Of a stretch of DNA of 64,000 bases, positions 34,964 to 44,208 are shown piece by piece. The position numbers and the translations under genes are program-made. The first letter of the stretch is position 1. Each line of letters begins with the position of its first letter. The notes under the pieces were generated by a model, which was not told the DNA's origin, made no database searches, and saw only the letters and a program-made list of their open reading frames with translations. The stretch is from Streptomyces sp. HUAS YS2 (lineage in GTDB: Bacteria; Actinomycetota; Actinomycetes; Streptomycetales; Streptomycetaceae). The stretch is taken from contig NZ_CP137573.1 of NCBI RefSeq assembly GCF_033343995.1, positions 2,198,501 through 2,262,500 of the forward strand. The letters run 5' to 3'.

Positions 34964-35263
34964 TACGCCGGCGGTCACCGCGACCGCGGCGCCGACCACG
35001 ACGAGGAACGGGGCACGCAGCACCAGGGCGACGGCCGCGGCGGCGACGCCGGCGGCTCGGGCGTCGATCACCAGGGATCCCTGCGCGCTGAAGGTCTGCT
35101 GCGCGGTCAGGGCGGCGAGCAGCGCGACGGGCATCAGGGCGGCCAGGCGCCGGACGACGGGGCGCTCCAGGGTCTCGGCCGGGACGAGCAGGCCGAGCAG
35201 CTTGACCAGGTAGCAGCCGACGACGGTCAGGCCGATGGCGATCCAGACGGTCGTGGGGTTCAT
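34946..35263 (-). CDS. azlD: AzlD-type branched-chain amino acid exporter small subunit
   Basis: A 105-residue membrane protein with four hydrophobic segments (for example VWIAIGLTVVGCYLVKLLGL), matching the AzlD small subunit. It forms an exporter with AzlC for branched-chain or related amino acids. The start ATG overlaps the azlC stop by 4 bp (ATGA at 35260-35263), so translation is coupled. Confidence 0.88.
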   Translation of the reverse strand: MNPTTVWIAIGLTVVGCYLVKLLGLLVPAETLERPVVRRLAALMPVALLAALTAQQTFSAQGSLVIDARAAGVAAAAVALVLRAPFLVVVGAAVAVTAGVRALGG

Positions 35264-36003
35264 CGCGCGTCCTCCCGCTTCTCCCGGGCCGCCGCCCGGC
35301 GGCCCTGTGCCCACAGCACGGCGGGCGCGGCCAGCGCCGCGACCAGGACCGGCACGCCGGCCGGCAGTACGGGCAGCAGCCCGAGCCCCAGCAGCACGGC
35401 GATCCCGGCCGTCGCCCGCTCCGTGGTGGTGCGCAGCATCGGCGCGAGCAGCGCCAGGAAGACGGCCGGCCCGGCGGCGTCCAGGCCCCAGGCGGCGGTG
35501 TCGCCGATCGCCTCCGCGCCCAGCGCGCCCAGCAGGGTGGTGAGGTTCCACAGCACGTACAGGGTGAGGCCGGTGACGGTGAACCCGAGGCGGACCGCCC
35601 GCCGGGTGGGCTGGGCGAGGGCGACGGCGGTGGTCTCGTCGATGACCCAGTGCGCGGCGAACGGCCGGACGGCGCGCGGCAGCGCGAGCAGCTGGGACAG
35701 CCGCAGTCCGTAGAAGGCGTTGCGGGTGCCGAGGAAGAAGGCCCCGGCGGCCGCGGTGAACGGGTTCCCGCCCGCAGCGAGCGCGCCGACCAGTGCGAAC
35801 TGCGAGGCGCCGGTGAAGACCAGCAGGCTGAGCGCGCAGGTCTGGAGCAGGCTGAGGCCGGAGCCGGCGGCGGTCACGCCGAAGGCGAAGCCGGAGAGCC
35901 CGACGGCGACGCCGACACCGAGCGCGTCGCGTACGACGGCGGCGTCGGGCTTGGCCGGTCCGGGCTGCTCCCGTATGACGGGGGGTGCTGTCTGTTCTGC
36001 CAC
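35260..36003 (-). CDS. azlC: AzlC-type branched-chain amino acid exporter large subunit
   Basis: A 247-residue membrane protein. The family motif FTGASQFALVGALAAGGNPF and GTRNAFYGLRLSQLL are clear, with the GL-rich helices typical of AzlC/YgaZ. Together with AzlD it exports hydrophobic amino acids. The AraC-type regulator just upstream on the same strand (104 bp away) is a likely controller, an arrangement seen often for azlCD. Confidence 0.9.
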   Translation of the reverse strand: MAEQTAPPVIREQPGPAKPDAAVVRDALGVGVAVGLSGFAFGVTAAGSGLSLLQTCALSLLVFTGASQFALVGALAAGGNPFTAAAGAFFLGTRNAFYGLRLSQLLALPRAVRPFAAHWVIDETTAVALAQPTRRAVRLGFTVTGLTLYVLWNLTTLLGALGAEAIGDTAAWGLDAAGPAVFLALLAPMLRTTTERATAGIAVLLGLGLLPVLPAGVPVLVAALAAPAVLWAQGRRAAAREKREDAR

Positions 36004-36106
36004 GTCGGACGACGTTACGTGGCCGTCCCCGGCCGGTCTTGTACGTTCTTGCGCCGCACGGTCGGCCCGTTACGGCCTGCCTGGCACGGTCAGTCCCGCG
36101 CGGTGG

Positions 36107-36937
36107 TCAGCCCCGTACGCCGCGCTCCCGCTGATACGCCCCCGGCGGCACGCCGACGCTGCGCGTGAAGTGCCGGTTCAGATGCGGCTGGTCGGTGAAG
36201 CCGACGGCGACGGCCGCCTCCGCCGGGGGCGTGCCCGCGTCGAGGAGCCGCCGGGCCCGCCGGACCCGGGCGTCGGTGAGCCAGGTGTGCGGGGGCATGC
36301 CGTACGTCTCGCGGAAGGCGCGCAGCAGCGCGAAGGGGCTGGTGCCGAGCTCGGCGGCGAGCCGCTCCAGGGTCGGCGGCTCGGTCATCCGCTCCTCCAG
36401 GAGCGCCCGGGCGCGGGCCGCGTCGCGGGCGCCGGCGGAGCGCGGCGGGCGCAGCGGCTGCGCCAGGCCGCCGTGGCTGCGCAGCATCCGGGCGGTGACC
36501 AGCCGCAACAGGCTGTCCGCGGCCAGCGCGTTGCCCTCCTCGGCGGCCCGGTGGACGCCGACGACGAGCTGCGCGGCGTACGGGTCGTCCACGACTGGCT
36601 GGGTGAAGCCGACCGCGCCGCGCACGGGCAGGATGTCGGCGGCGATCGACTGGACGAGCCCGGCGTCCGGGTAGATCGTCCGGTACGTCCAGCCCTCGGG
36701 GACGCCGGCGTGGCCGGTGTGCGGGGTGTCGGGGTTGACCAGGGCGAGCTGGCCTGGGCCGGCGCTGACGAGTTCGTCGCGGTAGTGGAAGTCCTCCACG
36801 CCCTCGGTGATCGCCGCGTAGACGAAGGTCTCGTGGGTGTGGCGGGAGAACGTCTTGCGGATGTAGTGGGCGTGCAGCAGGTCGACGCCGGGCAGCTCGG
36901 CGTACTGCCAGTACCGTGCCCGTTCGCGTGCCGCCAT
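36107..36937 (-). CDS. AraC-family transcriptional regulator
   Basis: A 276-residue regulator. The N-terminal cupin-like sensor domain (HAHYIRKTFSRHTHETFVYA ... GQLALVNPDTPHTG) resembles amino-acid-sensing AraC members. Two C-terminal helix-turn-helix units follow: LAAELGTSPFALLRAFRETY and AVAVGFTDQPHLNRHFTRSV. The ATG at 36937 directly follows GGAGG, with unusually short spacing. The gene precedes azlCD on the same strand and probably regulates it in response to the exported amino acid. Confidence 0.88.
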   Translation of the reverse strand: MAARERARYWQYAELPGVDLLHAHYIRKTFSRHTHETFVYAAITEGVEDFHYRDELVSAGPGQLALVNPDTPHTGHAGVPEGWTYRTIYPDAGLVQSIAADILPVRGAVGFTQPVVDDPYAAQLVVGVHRAAEEGNALAADSLLRLVTARMLRSHGGLAQPLRPPRSAGARDAARARALLEERMTEPPTLERLAAELGTSPFALLRAFRETYGMPPHTWLTDARVRRARRLLDAGTPPAEAAVAVGFTDQPHLNRHFTRSVGVPPGAYQRERGVRG

Positions 36938-37034
36938 GCCTCCATTCTGCGTCAGAGGTCCGCCCGCGGGCCCGGCGGCCCGGCGTTTCCGCAGGTCCGG
37001 GCCGTTGTCGGTGACCGGGTGCAGGATGGGGGGC

Positions 37035-40000
37035 ATGGCCGGCTCTGCGCTCGACTCGTTCTCCCCCGCGACCCGTGGTTGGTTCACCGGGGCTTTCCAC
37101 GCGCCCACCGCCGCGCAGGAGGGCGCCTGGAAGGCGATCGGCGAGGGCTCGGACGTACTGGTCGTGGCCCCGACCGGCTCGGGCAAGACGCTGGCCGCGT
37201 TCCTGGCCGCCCTGGACCGCCTCGCCTCCGTGCCGCCGCCCGCCGAGGCGAAGAAGCGTTGCCGGGTCCTGTACGTGTCGCCGCTGAAGGCGCTCGCGGT
37301 CGACGTGGAGCGCAACCTGCGCTCCCCGCTGACCGGGATCCGGCAGGAGGCGGTCCGGCTCGGCCTGCCCGAGCCGGAGGTGAAGGTGGGGATCCGGTCC
37401 GGCGACACCCCGCCGGCGGAGCGGCGGGCGCTGGCGACACGCCCGCCGGACATCCTGATCACCACGCCGGAATCGCTGTTCCTGATGCTCACCTCGGCCA
37501 CCCGGGAGGCGCTCTCCGGGATCGAGACGGTGATCCTGGACGAGGTCCACGCGGTCGCCGGGACGAAGCGCGGCGCGCATCTGGCGCTCTCCCTGGAGCG
37601 GCTGGACGGGCTGCTGCCGCGGCCGGCCCGCCGGATCGGTCTGTCGGCGACGGTCCGGCCGGTCGACGAGGTGGCCCGCTATCTGTCGCCGCAGCGCCGG
37701 GTGGAGATCGTCCAGCCGAAGTCCGGCAAGGAGTTCGACCTGTCGGTGGTCGTCCCGGTGGAGGACCTGGGCGAGCTGGGCGGTTCGCCGGCCTCCGAGG
37801 AGCGGGAGGGCGGCGAGAAGCCGTCAATCTGGCCGCACGTCGAGGAACGCATCGCGGACCTGGTCCAGGCGCACCGCTCGACGATCGTCTTCGCCAACTC
37901 GCGCCGGCTGGCCGAGCGGCTGTGCAACCGGCTGAACGAGATCGCGTACGAGCGAGCCACGGGCGAGGCCATGCCCGACGGGCAGCCGCCCGCCGAGATC
38001 ATGGCGCAGTCCGGGGCGGCGCAGGGCGCTCCCGCGCTGCTGGCCCGGGCGCACCACGGCTCGGTCTCCAAGGAGCAGCGGGCCCTGGTGGAGGAGGACC
38101 TGAAGGCGGGCCGGCTGCCCGCGGTGGTCGCCACGTCCAGTCTGGAGCTGGGCATCGACATGGGAGCGGTGGATCTGGTCGTCCAGGTCGAGTCGCCGCC
38201 GTCGGTGGCCTCCGGCCTCCAGCGCGTGGGCCGCGCGGGCCACCAGGTGGGCGCGGTCTCCACGGGCGTCGTGTTCCCGAAGTACCGGGGCGACCTGGTG
38301 CAGGCGGCCGTGGTGACGGAGCGGATGCGGACCGGCTCGATCGAGTCGCTGCGGATCCCCGCCAACCCGCTGGACGTGCTGGCGCAGCAGTTGGTGGCGA
38401 TGGTCGCCCTGGACACGTGGCAGGTCGACGACCTGCTGGCGGCGGTCCGGCGGGCGGCGCCGTTCGCCTCACTGCCCGAGTCGGCGTTCACCGCCGTCCT
38501 GGACATGCTGGCCGGCCGCTACCCCTCGGACGCGTTCGCGGAGCTGCGGCCGAGGGTGGTGTGGGACCGCGTCGCCGGGACGGTCACGGGCCGGCCGGGG
38601 GCGCAGCGGCTCGCGGTCACGTCCGGCGGCACGATCCCGGACCGGGGCCTGTTCGGCGTGTTCCTCGCCGGTGCCGACCCGAAGAAGGGCGGCGGCCGGG
38701 TCGGCGAGCTCGACGAGGAGATGGTCTACGAGTCCCGAGTCGGGGACGTCTTCACGCTGGGCACCACCTCGTGGCGGATCGAGGACATCACACGCGACCG
38801 GGTCCTGGTCTCGCCCGCCCCCGGCGTGCCCGGGCGGCTGCCGTTCTGGAAGGGCGACCAGCTGGGCCGGCCGCTCGAACTGGGCCGCGCGGTGGGCGCG
38901 TTCCTGCGCGAGGTCGGTTCGCTGAGCGAGGAGGACGCCCGGCTGCGGCTGCTCGCCGCGGGCCTGGACGCCTGGGCGGCGGACAACGTGATCGCCTACC
39001 TGGACGAGCAGCGACGGGCCTGCGGCCACGTACCCGACGACCGCACGATCCTGGTGGAGCGGTTCCGCGACGAGCTGGGCGACTGGCGGGTCGTGATCCA
39101 CTCCCCCTTCGGGGCGCAGGTGCACGCCCCGTGGGCTCTGGCGCTGGGCGCCCGGCTGTCCGAGCGGTACGGCATGGACGCGCAGGTGATGCACGCGGAC
39201 GACGGCATCGTGCTGCGGCTGCCGGACGCCGACCTGATGGGCTTGGACCTCCTCGACCAGGATCCCGTGCACCTGGACAGCACGTACGACTCCGAGCAGG
39301 CACCGGTCGGGGCGGGGGACGTCGTCTTCGACAAGGGCGAGGTCTCCCAGATCGTCACCGACCAGGTCGGCGGCTCGGCGCTGTTCGCCTCCCGGTTCCG
39401 CGAGTGCGCGGCCCGCGCCCTGCTGCTGCCCAAGCGGAACCCGGGAAAGCGGACGCCGCTGTGGCAGCAGCGCCAGCGGGCCGCGCAACTGCTCCAGGTG
39501 GCGAGCGAGTTCGGCTCGTTCCCGATCGTCCTGGAGGCGGTGCGCGAGTGCCTGCAGGACGTCTTCGACGTGCCGGGCCTGACCGAGCTGATGGGCGACC
39601 TGGAGTCGCGGCGGGTGCGCCTGGTCGAGGTCACCACCCCCGAGCCGTCCCCGTTCGCCCGCTCCCTGCTCTTCGGCTACGTCGCCCAGTTCCTCTACGA
39701 GGGGGACTCGCCGCTGGCCGAGCGGCGCGCGGCCGCCCTCTCGCTGGACTCCCGGCTCCTCGCGGAGCTGCTGGGCCAGGCGGAGCTGCGCGAGCTGCTC
39801 GACGCGGACGTGCTGGCCGAGCTGGAGCGCGAGCTGCAGTGGCGCACCGACGACCGCCGGGTCAAGGACGTGGAGGGAGTCGCCGACCTGCTGCGGGTCC
39901 TCGGTCCGCTGACCGACGCCGAGCTGGCCGAGCGGGGCGCGGAGCCGGGCTGGGCCGAGGAGTTGTCCCGGGCCCGCCGCGCGATCCGGGTCCGGATCGC

Positions 40001-41660
40001 GGGCGCCGAGCACTGGGCCGCGATCGAGGACGCCGGACGACTCCGCGACGCGCTGGGCACGGCCCTGCCGGTGGGCGTCCCGGAGGCCTTCACGGAACCG
40101 GTGAAGGACCCGCTGGGCGATCTCCTCGCCCGGTTCGCCCGTACGCACGGCCCGTTCACGTCCGCCGAGGCCGCCGCCCGCTTCGGTCTGGGCGCGGCAG
40201 TCACCGACGGGGCGCTGCAGCGTCTGGCCGCGTCCGGCCGGGTCGTCCAGGGCGAGTTCCACCCGTCCGGGATCGGACAGGAGTGGTGCGACGCGTCGGT
40301 GCTGCGCCGGCTGCGCCGCCGCTCCCTGGCGGCGCTGCGGCACGAACTGGAGCCGGTGCCACCGGCCGCGCTCGCGACCTTCCTCCCCCAGTGGCAGCAC
40401 CTGGGCGGCGGCGGGCTGCGCGGGATCGACGGACTGGCCCGCGCGATCGAGCAGTTGCAGGGCGCGCCGGTGCCCGCCTCGGCGCTGGAGAAGTTGATCC
40501 TGCCGTCCCGGGTCGGCAACTACGACCCGGCGATGCTCGACGAACTCACCACCACCGGCGAGGTCCTGTGGGCCGGCGCGGGGGCGCTCCCCGGCAAGGA
40601 CGGCTGGGTGTCGCTGTACCTGGCGGACGCGGCACCGCTGCTGCTCCCCCCGGCACATCCGCTCGAACTCACCGCGCTGCACGAGTCGGTGCTCACCGCG
40701 CTCGCCGGCGGCTACGGCCTGTTCTTCCGTCAGATCGCCGACCAGGTCCGGGCCACCACGCACCCGGACGCCACCGATCCGCAGCTGGCCGACGCCCTGT
40801 GGGACCTGGCGTGGTCCGGCCGCCTGACCAACGACACGCTCTCGCCGCTGCGTTCGCTGCTCGGCTCCGGCCGCACGGCCGGCTCGACGGCGCACCGCGC
40901 CCGCCGTACGATCCCGCGCGGCCGGTACGGCACCCTGACCGCCGCCGCGCGCCCCGCGTCGCGGTCCGGCCCTCCGACGGTCAGCGGGCGATGGTCGCTG
41001 CTGCCGCCCACCGAGCCCGATCCGACGCACCGCGCCCACGCCCTGGCCCGCACCCTGCTCGACCGGCACGGCGTGGTGACCCGCGGCGCGGTGGCGGCCG
41101 AGGGCGTCGAGGGCGGGTTCTCGGCGACGTACCGGATCCTGTCGGCGTTCGAGGACAGCGGCCAGGCCCGCCGCGGCTACGTGGTGGAGGGTCTGGGCGC
41201 GGCCCAGTTCGCGATGGACGGCGCGGTGGACCGGCTGCGGGCGGCGGCGACGGCCAAGGACCGCGGCGCCGAGGCGGGCGCCGGCCCGCGCGCGCTGGTC
41301 CTGGCGGCCGCGGACCCGGCGAACGCGTACGGTGCGGCGCTCTCCTGGCCGGAGCCGCCGGACGGAGCGGGGCACAAGCCGGGCCGCAAGGCGGGGTCGA
41401 TGGTCGTCCTCGTCGACGGCGAGCTCACGCTCTACATGGAGCGCGGCGGCAAGACGCTGCTGTCCTGGCCCGCCGACCCCGACGACCCGGCCCTGACGGC
41501 CGCCGCGGAGGCCCTTGCGGCGTCCGCCCGGGCCGGGCACCTCGGCACGGTCACGGTGGAACGAATCAACGGCGCGACGGCCCTGACCTCGCCGTTGTCC
41601 CGCGCCCTGGAGGCGGCCGGATTCCACGCCACCCCGCGCGGCCTGCGCCTGCGCCCGTAG
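37035..41660 (+). CDS. lhr: Lhr-type ATP-dependent DNA helicase
   Basis: A 1541-residue superfamily 2 helicase. Walker A is APTGSGKTLAAFLAAL (about residue 46), motif II is DEVH, motif III LSATV and motifs V-VI lie in SSLELGIDMGAVDLVVQ and QRVGRAGH. The winged-helix and Lhr-specific core follow to about residue 860, then the long actinobacterial C-terminal domain. The size matches M. tuberculosis Lhr (Rv3296). Lhr unwinds 3'-tailed RNA-DNA and DNA duplexes and is linked to DNA-damage tolerance. The ATG at 37035 has GGGG upstream; one three codons earlier is possible. The next gene, an Nei-type glycosylase, starts 18 bp later. Confidence 0.94.
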   Translation: MAGSALDSFSPATRGWFTGAFHAPTAAQEGAWKAIGEGSDVLVVAPTGSGKTLAAFLAALDRLASVPPPAEAKKRCRVLYVSPLKALAVDVERNLRSPLTGIRQEAVRLGLPEPEVKVGIRSGDTPPAERRALATRPPDILITTPESLFLMLTSATREALSGIETVILDEVHAVAGTKRGAHLALSLERLDGLLPRPARRIGLSATVRPVDEVARYLSPQRRVEIVQPKSGKEFDLSVVVPVEDLGELGGSPASEEREGGEKPSIWPHVEERIADLVQAHRSTIVFANSRRLAERLCNRLNEIAYERATGEAMPDGQPPAEIMAQSGAAQGAPALLARAHHGSVSKEQRALVEEDLKAGRLPAVVATSSLELGIDMGAVDLVVQVESPPSVASGLQRVGRAGHQVGAVSTGVVFPKYRGDLVQAAVVTERMRTGSIESLRIPANPLDVLAQQLVAMVALDTWQVDDLLAAVRRAAPFASLPESAFTAVLDMLAGRYPSDAFAELRPRVVWDRVAGTVTGRPGAQRLAVTSGGTIPDRGLFGVFLAGADPKKGGGRVGELDEEMVYESRVGDVFTLGTTSWRIEDITRDRVLVSPAPGVPGRLPFWKGDQLGRPLELGRAVGAFLREVGSLSEEDARLRLLAAGLDAWAADNVIAYLDEQRRACGHVPDDRTILVERFRDELGDWRVVIHSPFGAQVHAPWALALGARLSERYGMDAQVMHADDGIVLRLPDADLMGLDLLDQDPVHLDSTYDSEQAPVGAGDVVFDKGEVSQIVTDQVGGSALFASRFRECAARALLLPKRNPGKRTPLWQQRQRAAQLLQVASEFGSFPIVLEAVRECLQDVFDVPGLTELMGDLESRRVRLVEVTTPEPSPFARSLLFGYVAQFLYEGDSPLAERRAAALSLDSRLLAELLGQAELRELLDADVLAELERELQWRTDDRRVKDVEGVADLLRVLGPLTDAELAERGAEPGWAEELSRARRAIRVRIAGAEHWAAIEDAGRLRDALGTALPVGVPEAFTEPVKDPLGDLLARFARTHGPFTSAEAAARFGLGAAVTDGALQRLAASGRVVQGEFHPSGIGQEWCDASVLRRLRRRSLAALRHELEPVPPAALATFLPQWQHLGGGGLRGIDGLARAIEQLQGAPVPASALEKLILPSRVGNYDPAMLDELTTTGEVLWAGAGALPGKDGWVSLYLADAAPLLLPPAHPLELTALHESVLTALAGGYGLFFRQIADQVRATTHPDATDPQLADALWDLAWSGRLTNDTLSPLRSLLGSGRTAGSTAHRARRTIPRGRYGTLTAAARPASRSGPPTVSGRWSLLPPTEPDPTHRAHALARTLLDRHGVVTRGAVAAEGVEGGFSATYRILSAFEDSGQARRGYVVEGLGAAQFAMDGAVDRLRAAATAKDRGAEAGAGPRALVLAAADPANAYGAALSWPEPPDGAGHKPGRKAGSMVVLVDGELTLYMERGGKTLLSWPADPDDPALTAAAEALAASARAGHLGTVTVERINGATALTSPLSRALEAAGFHATPRGLRLRP

Positions 41661-41678
41661 CGGGGACGGGAGGAGGCC

Positions 41679-42485
41679 ATGCCCGAGGGAGACACCGTCT
41701 GGCAGACCGCCCGCCGCCTGCACGGCGCGCTGGCCGGCCGGGTGCTGACCCGGTCCGACCTGCGCGTCCCCCGCTTCGCGACGGCGGATCTGACCGGCCG
41801 CGGCGTGCTGGACGTGACCCCGCGTGGAAAGCACCTGCTCACCCGCGTCGAAGGGGGTCTGACCCTCCACTCGCATCTGCGGATGGAGGGCGCCTGGCAC
41901 GTGTACGCCCCGGGCGTACACTGGCGGGGCGGCCCGACCCACCAGATCCGCGCGATCCTCGGCAACACGGAGGCGGTCGCCGTCGGCTACCGGCTGCCCG
42001 TCCTCGCGCTGATCCGCACCGCGGACGAGCCGGACGTCGTCGGCCACCTCGGCCCCGACCTGCTGGGCCCGGACTGGGACGCCGTGGAGGCCGCGCGCCG
42101 GCTCACGGCGGACCCCGCCCGCCCGCTTGGCGAGGCCCTGCTGGACCAGCGCAACCTGGCCGGAATCGGCAACGTCTACAAGTGCGAGTTGGCGTTCCTT
42201 GCCGCCGCGAGCCCGTGGCTGCCGGTCGGCGAGCTCGGCCCGGACGTCCCGGCCCGCCTCGTCGCCACCGCCCACCGCCTTCTGGAGGCGAACAAGGACC
42301 GCCCCGACCGCCGTACGACGACGACCCGTTCGGTGCGGGGCGGCGGGCTGTACGTGTACGGCCGCGGGGGCCGCCCCTGTCTGCGCTGCGGGGCGCCCGT
42401 CCGGAAGGACGAGTCCGGCGACCGGATCACGTACTGGTGCCCCGGCTGTCAGCAGGGCCCACTGCCACAAAGCCCGCCCAGCTAA
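41679..42485 (+). CDS. Nei/Fpg-family DNA glycosylase (endonuclease VIII-like)
   Basis: A 268-residue base-excision repair enzyme that removes oxidised pyrimidines and nicks the AP site. The catalytic N-terminal Pro2-Glu3 is present in MPEGDTVWQTARRLH, the H2TH region in GEALLDQRNLAGIGNVYKCE, and the C-terminal zinc finger in PCLRCGAPVRK with WCPGC. It begins 18 bp after lhr, an order also found in M. tuberculosis (Rv3296-Rv3297), so lhr and this gene form a repair operon. Confidence 0.93.
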   Translation: MPEGDTVWQTARRLHGALAGRVLTRSDLRVPRFATADLTGRGVLDVTPRGKHLLTRVEGGLTLHSHLRMEGAWHVYAPGVHWRGGPTHQIRAILGNTEAVAVGYRLPVLALIRTADEPDVVGHLGPDLLGPDWDAVEAARRLTADPARPLGEALLDQRNLAGIGNVYKCELAFLAAASPWLPVGELGPDVPARLVATAHRLLEANKDRPDRRTTTTRSVRGGGLYVYGRGGRPCLRCGAPVRKDESGDRITYWCPGCQQGPLPQSPPS

Positions 42486-42521
42486 TTGACGACCCGTCAG
42501 ATCGGGTCGTACCGTCCGCTC
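42486..42521 (+). promoter_or_regulatory. leaderless promoter with palindromic operator for the SDR gene
   Basis: TTGACG (42486-42491) and TACCGT (42510-42515) form a -35/-10 pair with an 18-bp spacer. Transcription would begin at about 42522, the A of the SDR ATG, so the mRNA is probably leaderless; no ribosome-binding site is visible. Inside the spacer is a perfect inverted repeat ACGACCCG-TCAGAT-CGGGTCGT (42489-42510), a likely repressor site. A second, overlapping repeat TGACG-ACC-CGTCA lies at 42487-42499. Confidence 0.65.
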
Positions 42522-43286
42522 ATGCTCCTCACCGCGTACGACCTCACCGGCCGCACCGCGTTCGTCACCGGCGCCGCGAGCGGGATCGGCCGGGCCGCCG
42601 CCGCCCTGCTGGCCGAGGCGGGCGCCACCGTCCACTGCGCGGACCTCGACGAGGTCGGCCTGCAGAAGACCGCCGCGCTGGTGGCCGACCGGGGCGGCAC
42701 GGCCCACGCCGTCCCCCTGGACGTCACGGACGCGGCCGCCGTCGACGCCGCGGTCCGCGCGGCCGGCCCGCTGCACGTCATGGCCGCGATCGCGGGCATC
42801 ATGCACACGAGCTCCGTCCTGGAGACCCGCGAGGAGGACCTCGACCGGGTCCTGGCGGTCAATTTCAAGGGCGTCTTCCACGCCGCCCGGTCGGCCGCCG
42901 CCGCCATGATCGACTCAGGCGTCCGGGGCTCGGTCGTCACCATGGCCTCGGGCGCCATGGACTCCGCGAGCCCCGGCCTGCTCTGCTACAGCGTCGCCAA
43001 GGCGGCGGTGGTCCAGCTGACCAAGACGCTGGCCACCGAGGTAGGCCGGCACGGCATCCGGGTCAACGCGATCGCCCCGGGCTGGATCCGCACCCCCATG
43101 ACCGACCGTCACGAGCCGGCCGCGCAGGAACAGGCCGAGGCGGCCATGGTCCGGATCTCCCCCCTGGGCCGGGTCGGCGAACCCGAGGACATCGCGCACG
43201 CGGTCCTCCACCTCGCCTCCGACGCGTCCTCGTTCACGACGGGTCAGATCCTCCGCCCCAACGGCGGCGTCGCGATGCCGTGGTGA
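42522..43286 (+). CDS. short-chain dehydrogenase/reductase (FabG-like SDR)
   Basis: A 254-residue classical SDR. The NAD(P) motif is VTGAASGIGRAAAALLAEAG; an Asp (HCADLDE) after beta-2 favours NAD(H). The catalytic Tyr-Lys pair is in LLCYSVAKAAVVQLTKTLA, with the upstream Ser in ASGAMDSA. The C-terminus GQILRPNGGVAMPW ends the Rossmann domain. Substrate unknown. The gene appears to be transcribed from its own leaderless promoter rather than from the lhr-nei operon. Its last 53 bp overlap the 3' end of the convergent small membrane-protein gene. Confidence 0.88.
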   Translation: MLLTAYDLTGRTAFVTGAASGIGRAAAALLAEAGATVHCADLDEVGLQKTAALVADRGGTAHAVPLDVTDAAAVDAAVRAAGPLHVMAAIAGIMHTSSVLETREEDLDRVLAVNFKGVFHAARSAAAAMIDSGVRGSVVTMASGAMDSASPGLLCYSVAKAAVVQLTKTLATEVGRHGIRVNAIAPGWIRTPMTDRHEPAAQEQAEAAMVRISPLGRVGEPEDIAHAVLHLASDASSFTTGQILRPNGGVAMPW

Positions 43287-43503
43287 CCCGCCCCCGCGGG
43301 GCCGCCCCGACCGGCCCCGCACGCTCCGCAGGTGTTCCCGCCACATGCACCGGCAGCAGACTCAGCCCCCAGCCGCCGGCCGCGACAGCCCCCTCGACGA
43401 GCCCCGCCTGACCGGGTGCCAGCAGCAGCCGCAGCACCGCCCAGAACCACAGGCAGCCCACGACCACAGCGAGCACCGTCAGCGGAACCCGTCGCCGTAC
43501 CAT
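43234..43503 (-). CDS. small membrane protein, hypothetical
   Basis: An 89-residue protein. The ATG at 43503 is preceded by GGAGGCGGCC, a strong ribosome-binding site, which is the main evidence that it is real. The sequence starts MVRRRVPLTVLAVVVGCLWF with two hydrophobic segments (about 8-28 and 37-53) and a basic C-terminal tail rich in Arg/Gly. The tail is encoded opposite the 3' end of the SDR gene (53-bp overlap), so its composition may be shaped by that frame. Function unknown. Confidence 0.6.
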   Translation of the reverse strand: MVRRRVPLTVLAVVVGCLWFWAVLRLLLAPGQAGLVEGAVAAGGWGLSLLPVHVAGTPAERAGPVGAAPRGRVTTASRRRRWGGGSDPS

Positions 43504-43661
43504 GGCCGCCTCCTCCGGACGACGCTAAACCGCCCCGCCCGTCCCCCGGCAGGGCGCACCCGTTGCACTCCCGGCGCACGGCGCGACCGTCAGGTCCTTT
43601 CACTTCACCATGACACGACCCGCGCGACCCCGCACGACCTCGCACACCCCCGCACGGAAAA

Positions 43662-43698
43662 GCCCCGGTCGCCGCCCTCGTGGGGCGTCGACCGGGGC
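43662..43698 (-). terminator. terminator of clgR
   Basis: Arms GCCCCGGTCG (43662-43671) and CGACCGGGGC (43689-43698) plus a second pairing (CGCCC with GGGCG) inside the loop make a long hairpin. On the minus strand it is followed by TTTT, fitting a terminator after clgR. Confidence 0.75.
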
Positions 43699-43715
43699 AA
43701 TCCCCTTGTCACGGA

Positions 43716-44099
43716 TCAGGCGGCGACGACGTCCACCGCTTCCGCGGGCGCCTTGATGGTCACCCGCTCGGTCGGCACACCTGTCACCGACGTCACCGAT
43801 ACGGAGTTGAGCATGGGGCGGACCGGTGCGGGCACCGGCTCGCTCGACGCCGCAGACTCGGCCAGTTCGGCCAGCGACAACTCGTCGCTCACTTCCCGCA
43901 TGAGCTCGGACATCCGTACGTCAAGCGCGTCGCAGATCGCGGAGAGCAGTTCGGAGGAAGCCTCCTTCTGCCCCCGCTCCACCTCGGAGAGATAGCCGAG
44001 CGATACTCGGGCGGACGAGGAGACTTCGCGCAGAGTACGGCCCTGGCGCTGGCGCTGCCGACGCAGCACGTCACCCAGCAGGCGACGGAGCAGAATCAT
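43716..44099 (-). CDS. clgR: Clp/Lon protease regulator ClgR
   Basis: A 127-residue Xre-type activator. The helix-turn-helix is [20 protein letters not shown] followed by [15 protein letters not shown], which is highly typical of ClgR. GAGGAGGGAG precedes the ATG at 44099. In S. lividans ClgR activates clpP1P2, clpC and lon and is itself degraded by Clp protease through its two C-terminal alanines. This protein ends VDVVAA, so the degron appears present. Its location next to cinA and pgsA is conserved. Confidence 0.92.
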   Translation of the reverse strand: MILLRRLLGDVLRRQRQRQGRTLREVSSSARVSLGYLSEVERGQKEASSELLSAICDALDVRMSELMREVSDELSLAELAESAASSEPVPAPVRPMLNSVSVTSVTGVPTERVTIKAPAEAVDVVAA

Positions 44100-44208
44100 C
44101 GGTGGCTCCCTCCTCGGACCGCGTAGCCGCATCCTTCACGCCCCACCGTACCGCCTCGCGCCGCGGCCGTGCGGGGAGCGATGTCGTGTTCACTCAGGGC
44201 TGCAAACA

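Noticed and set aside
35720..43411. Very long open frames antisense or out of phase to lhr and its neighbours (up to about 2500 codons), and similar frames opposite osaA, recA-26 kb and hflX
   Set aside because: High third-position GC keeps alternative frames free of stops. Their translations are Arg/Gly/Pro-rich low-complexity sequence without domains, while the overlapping frame encodes a clear family protein.
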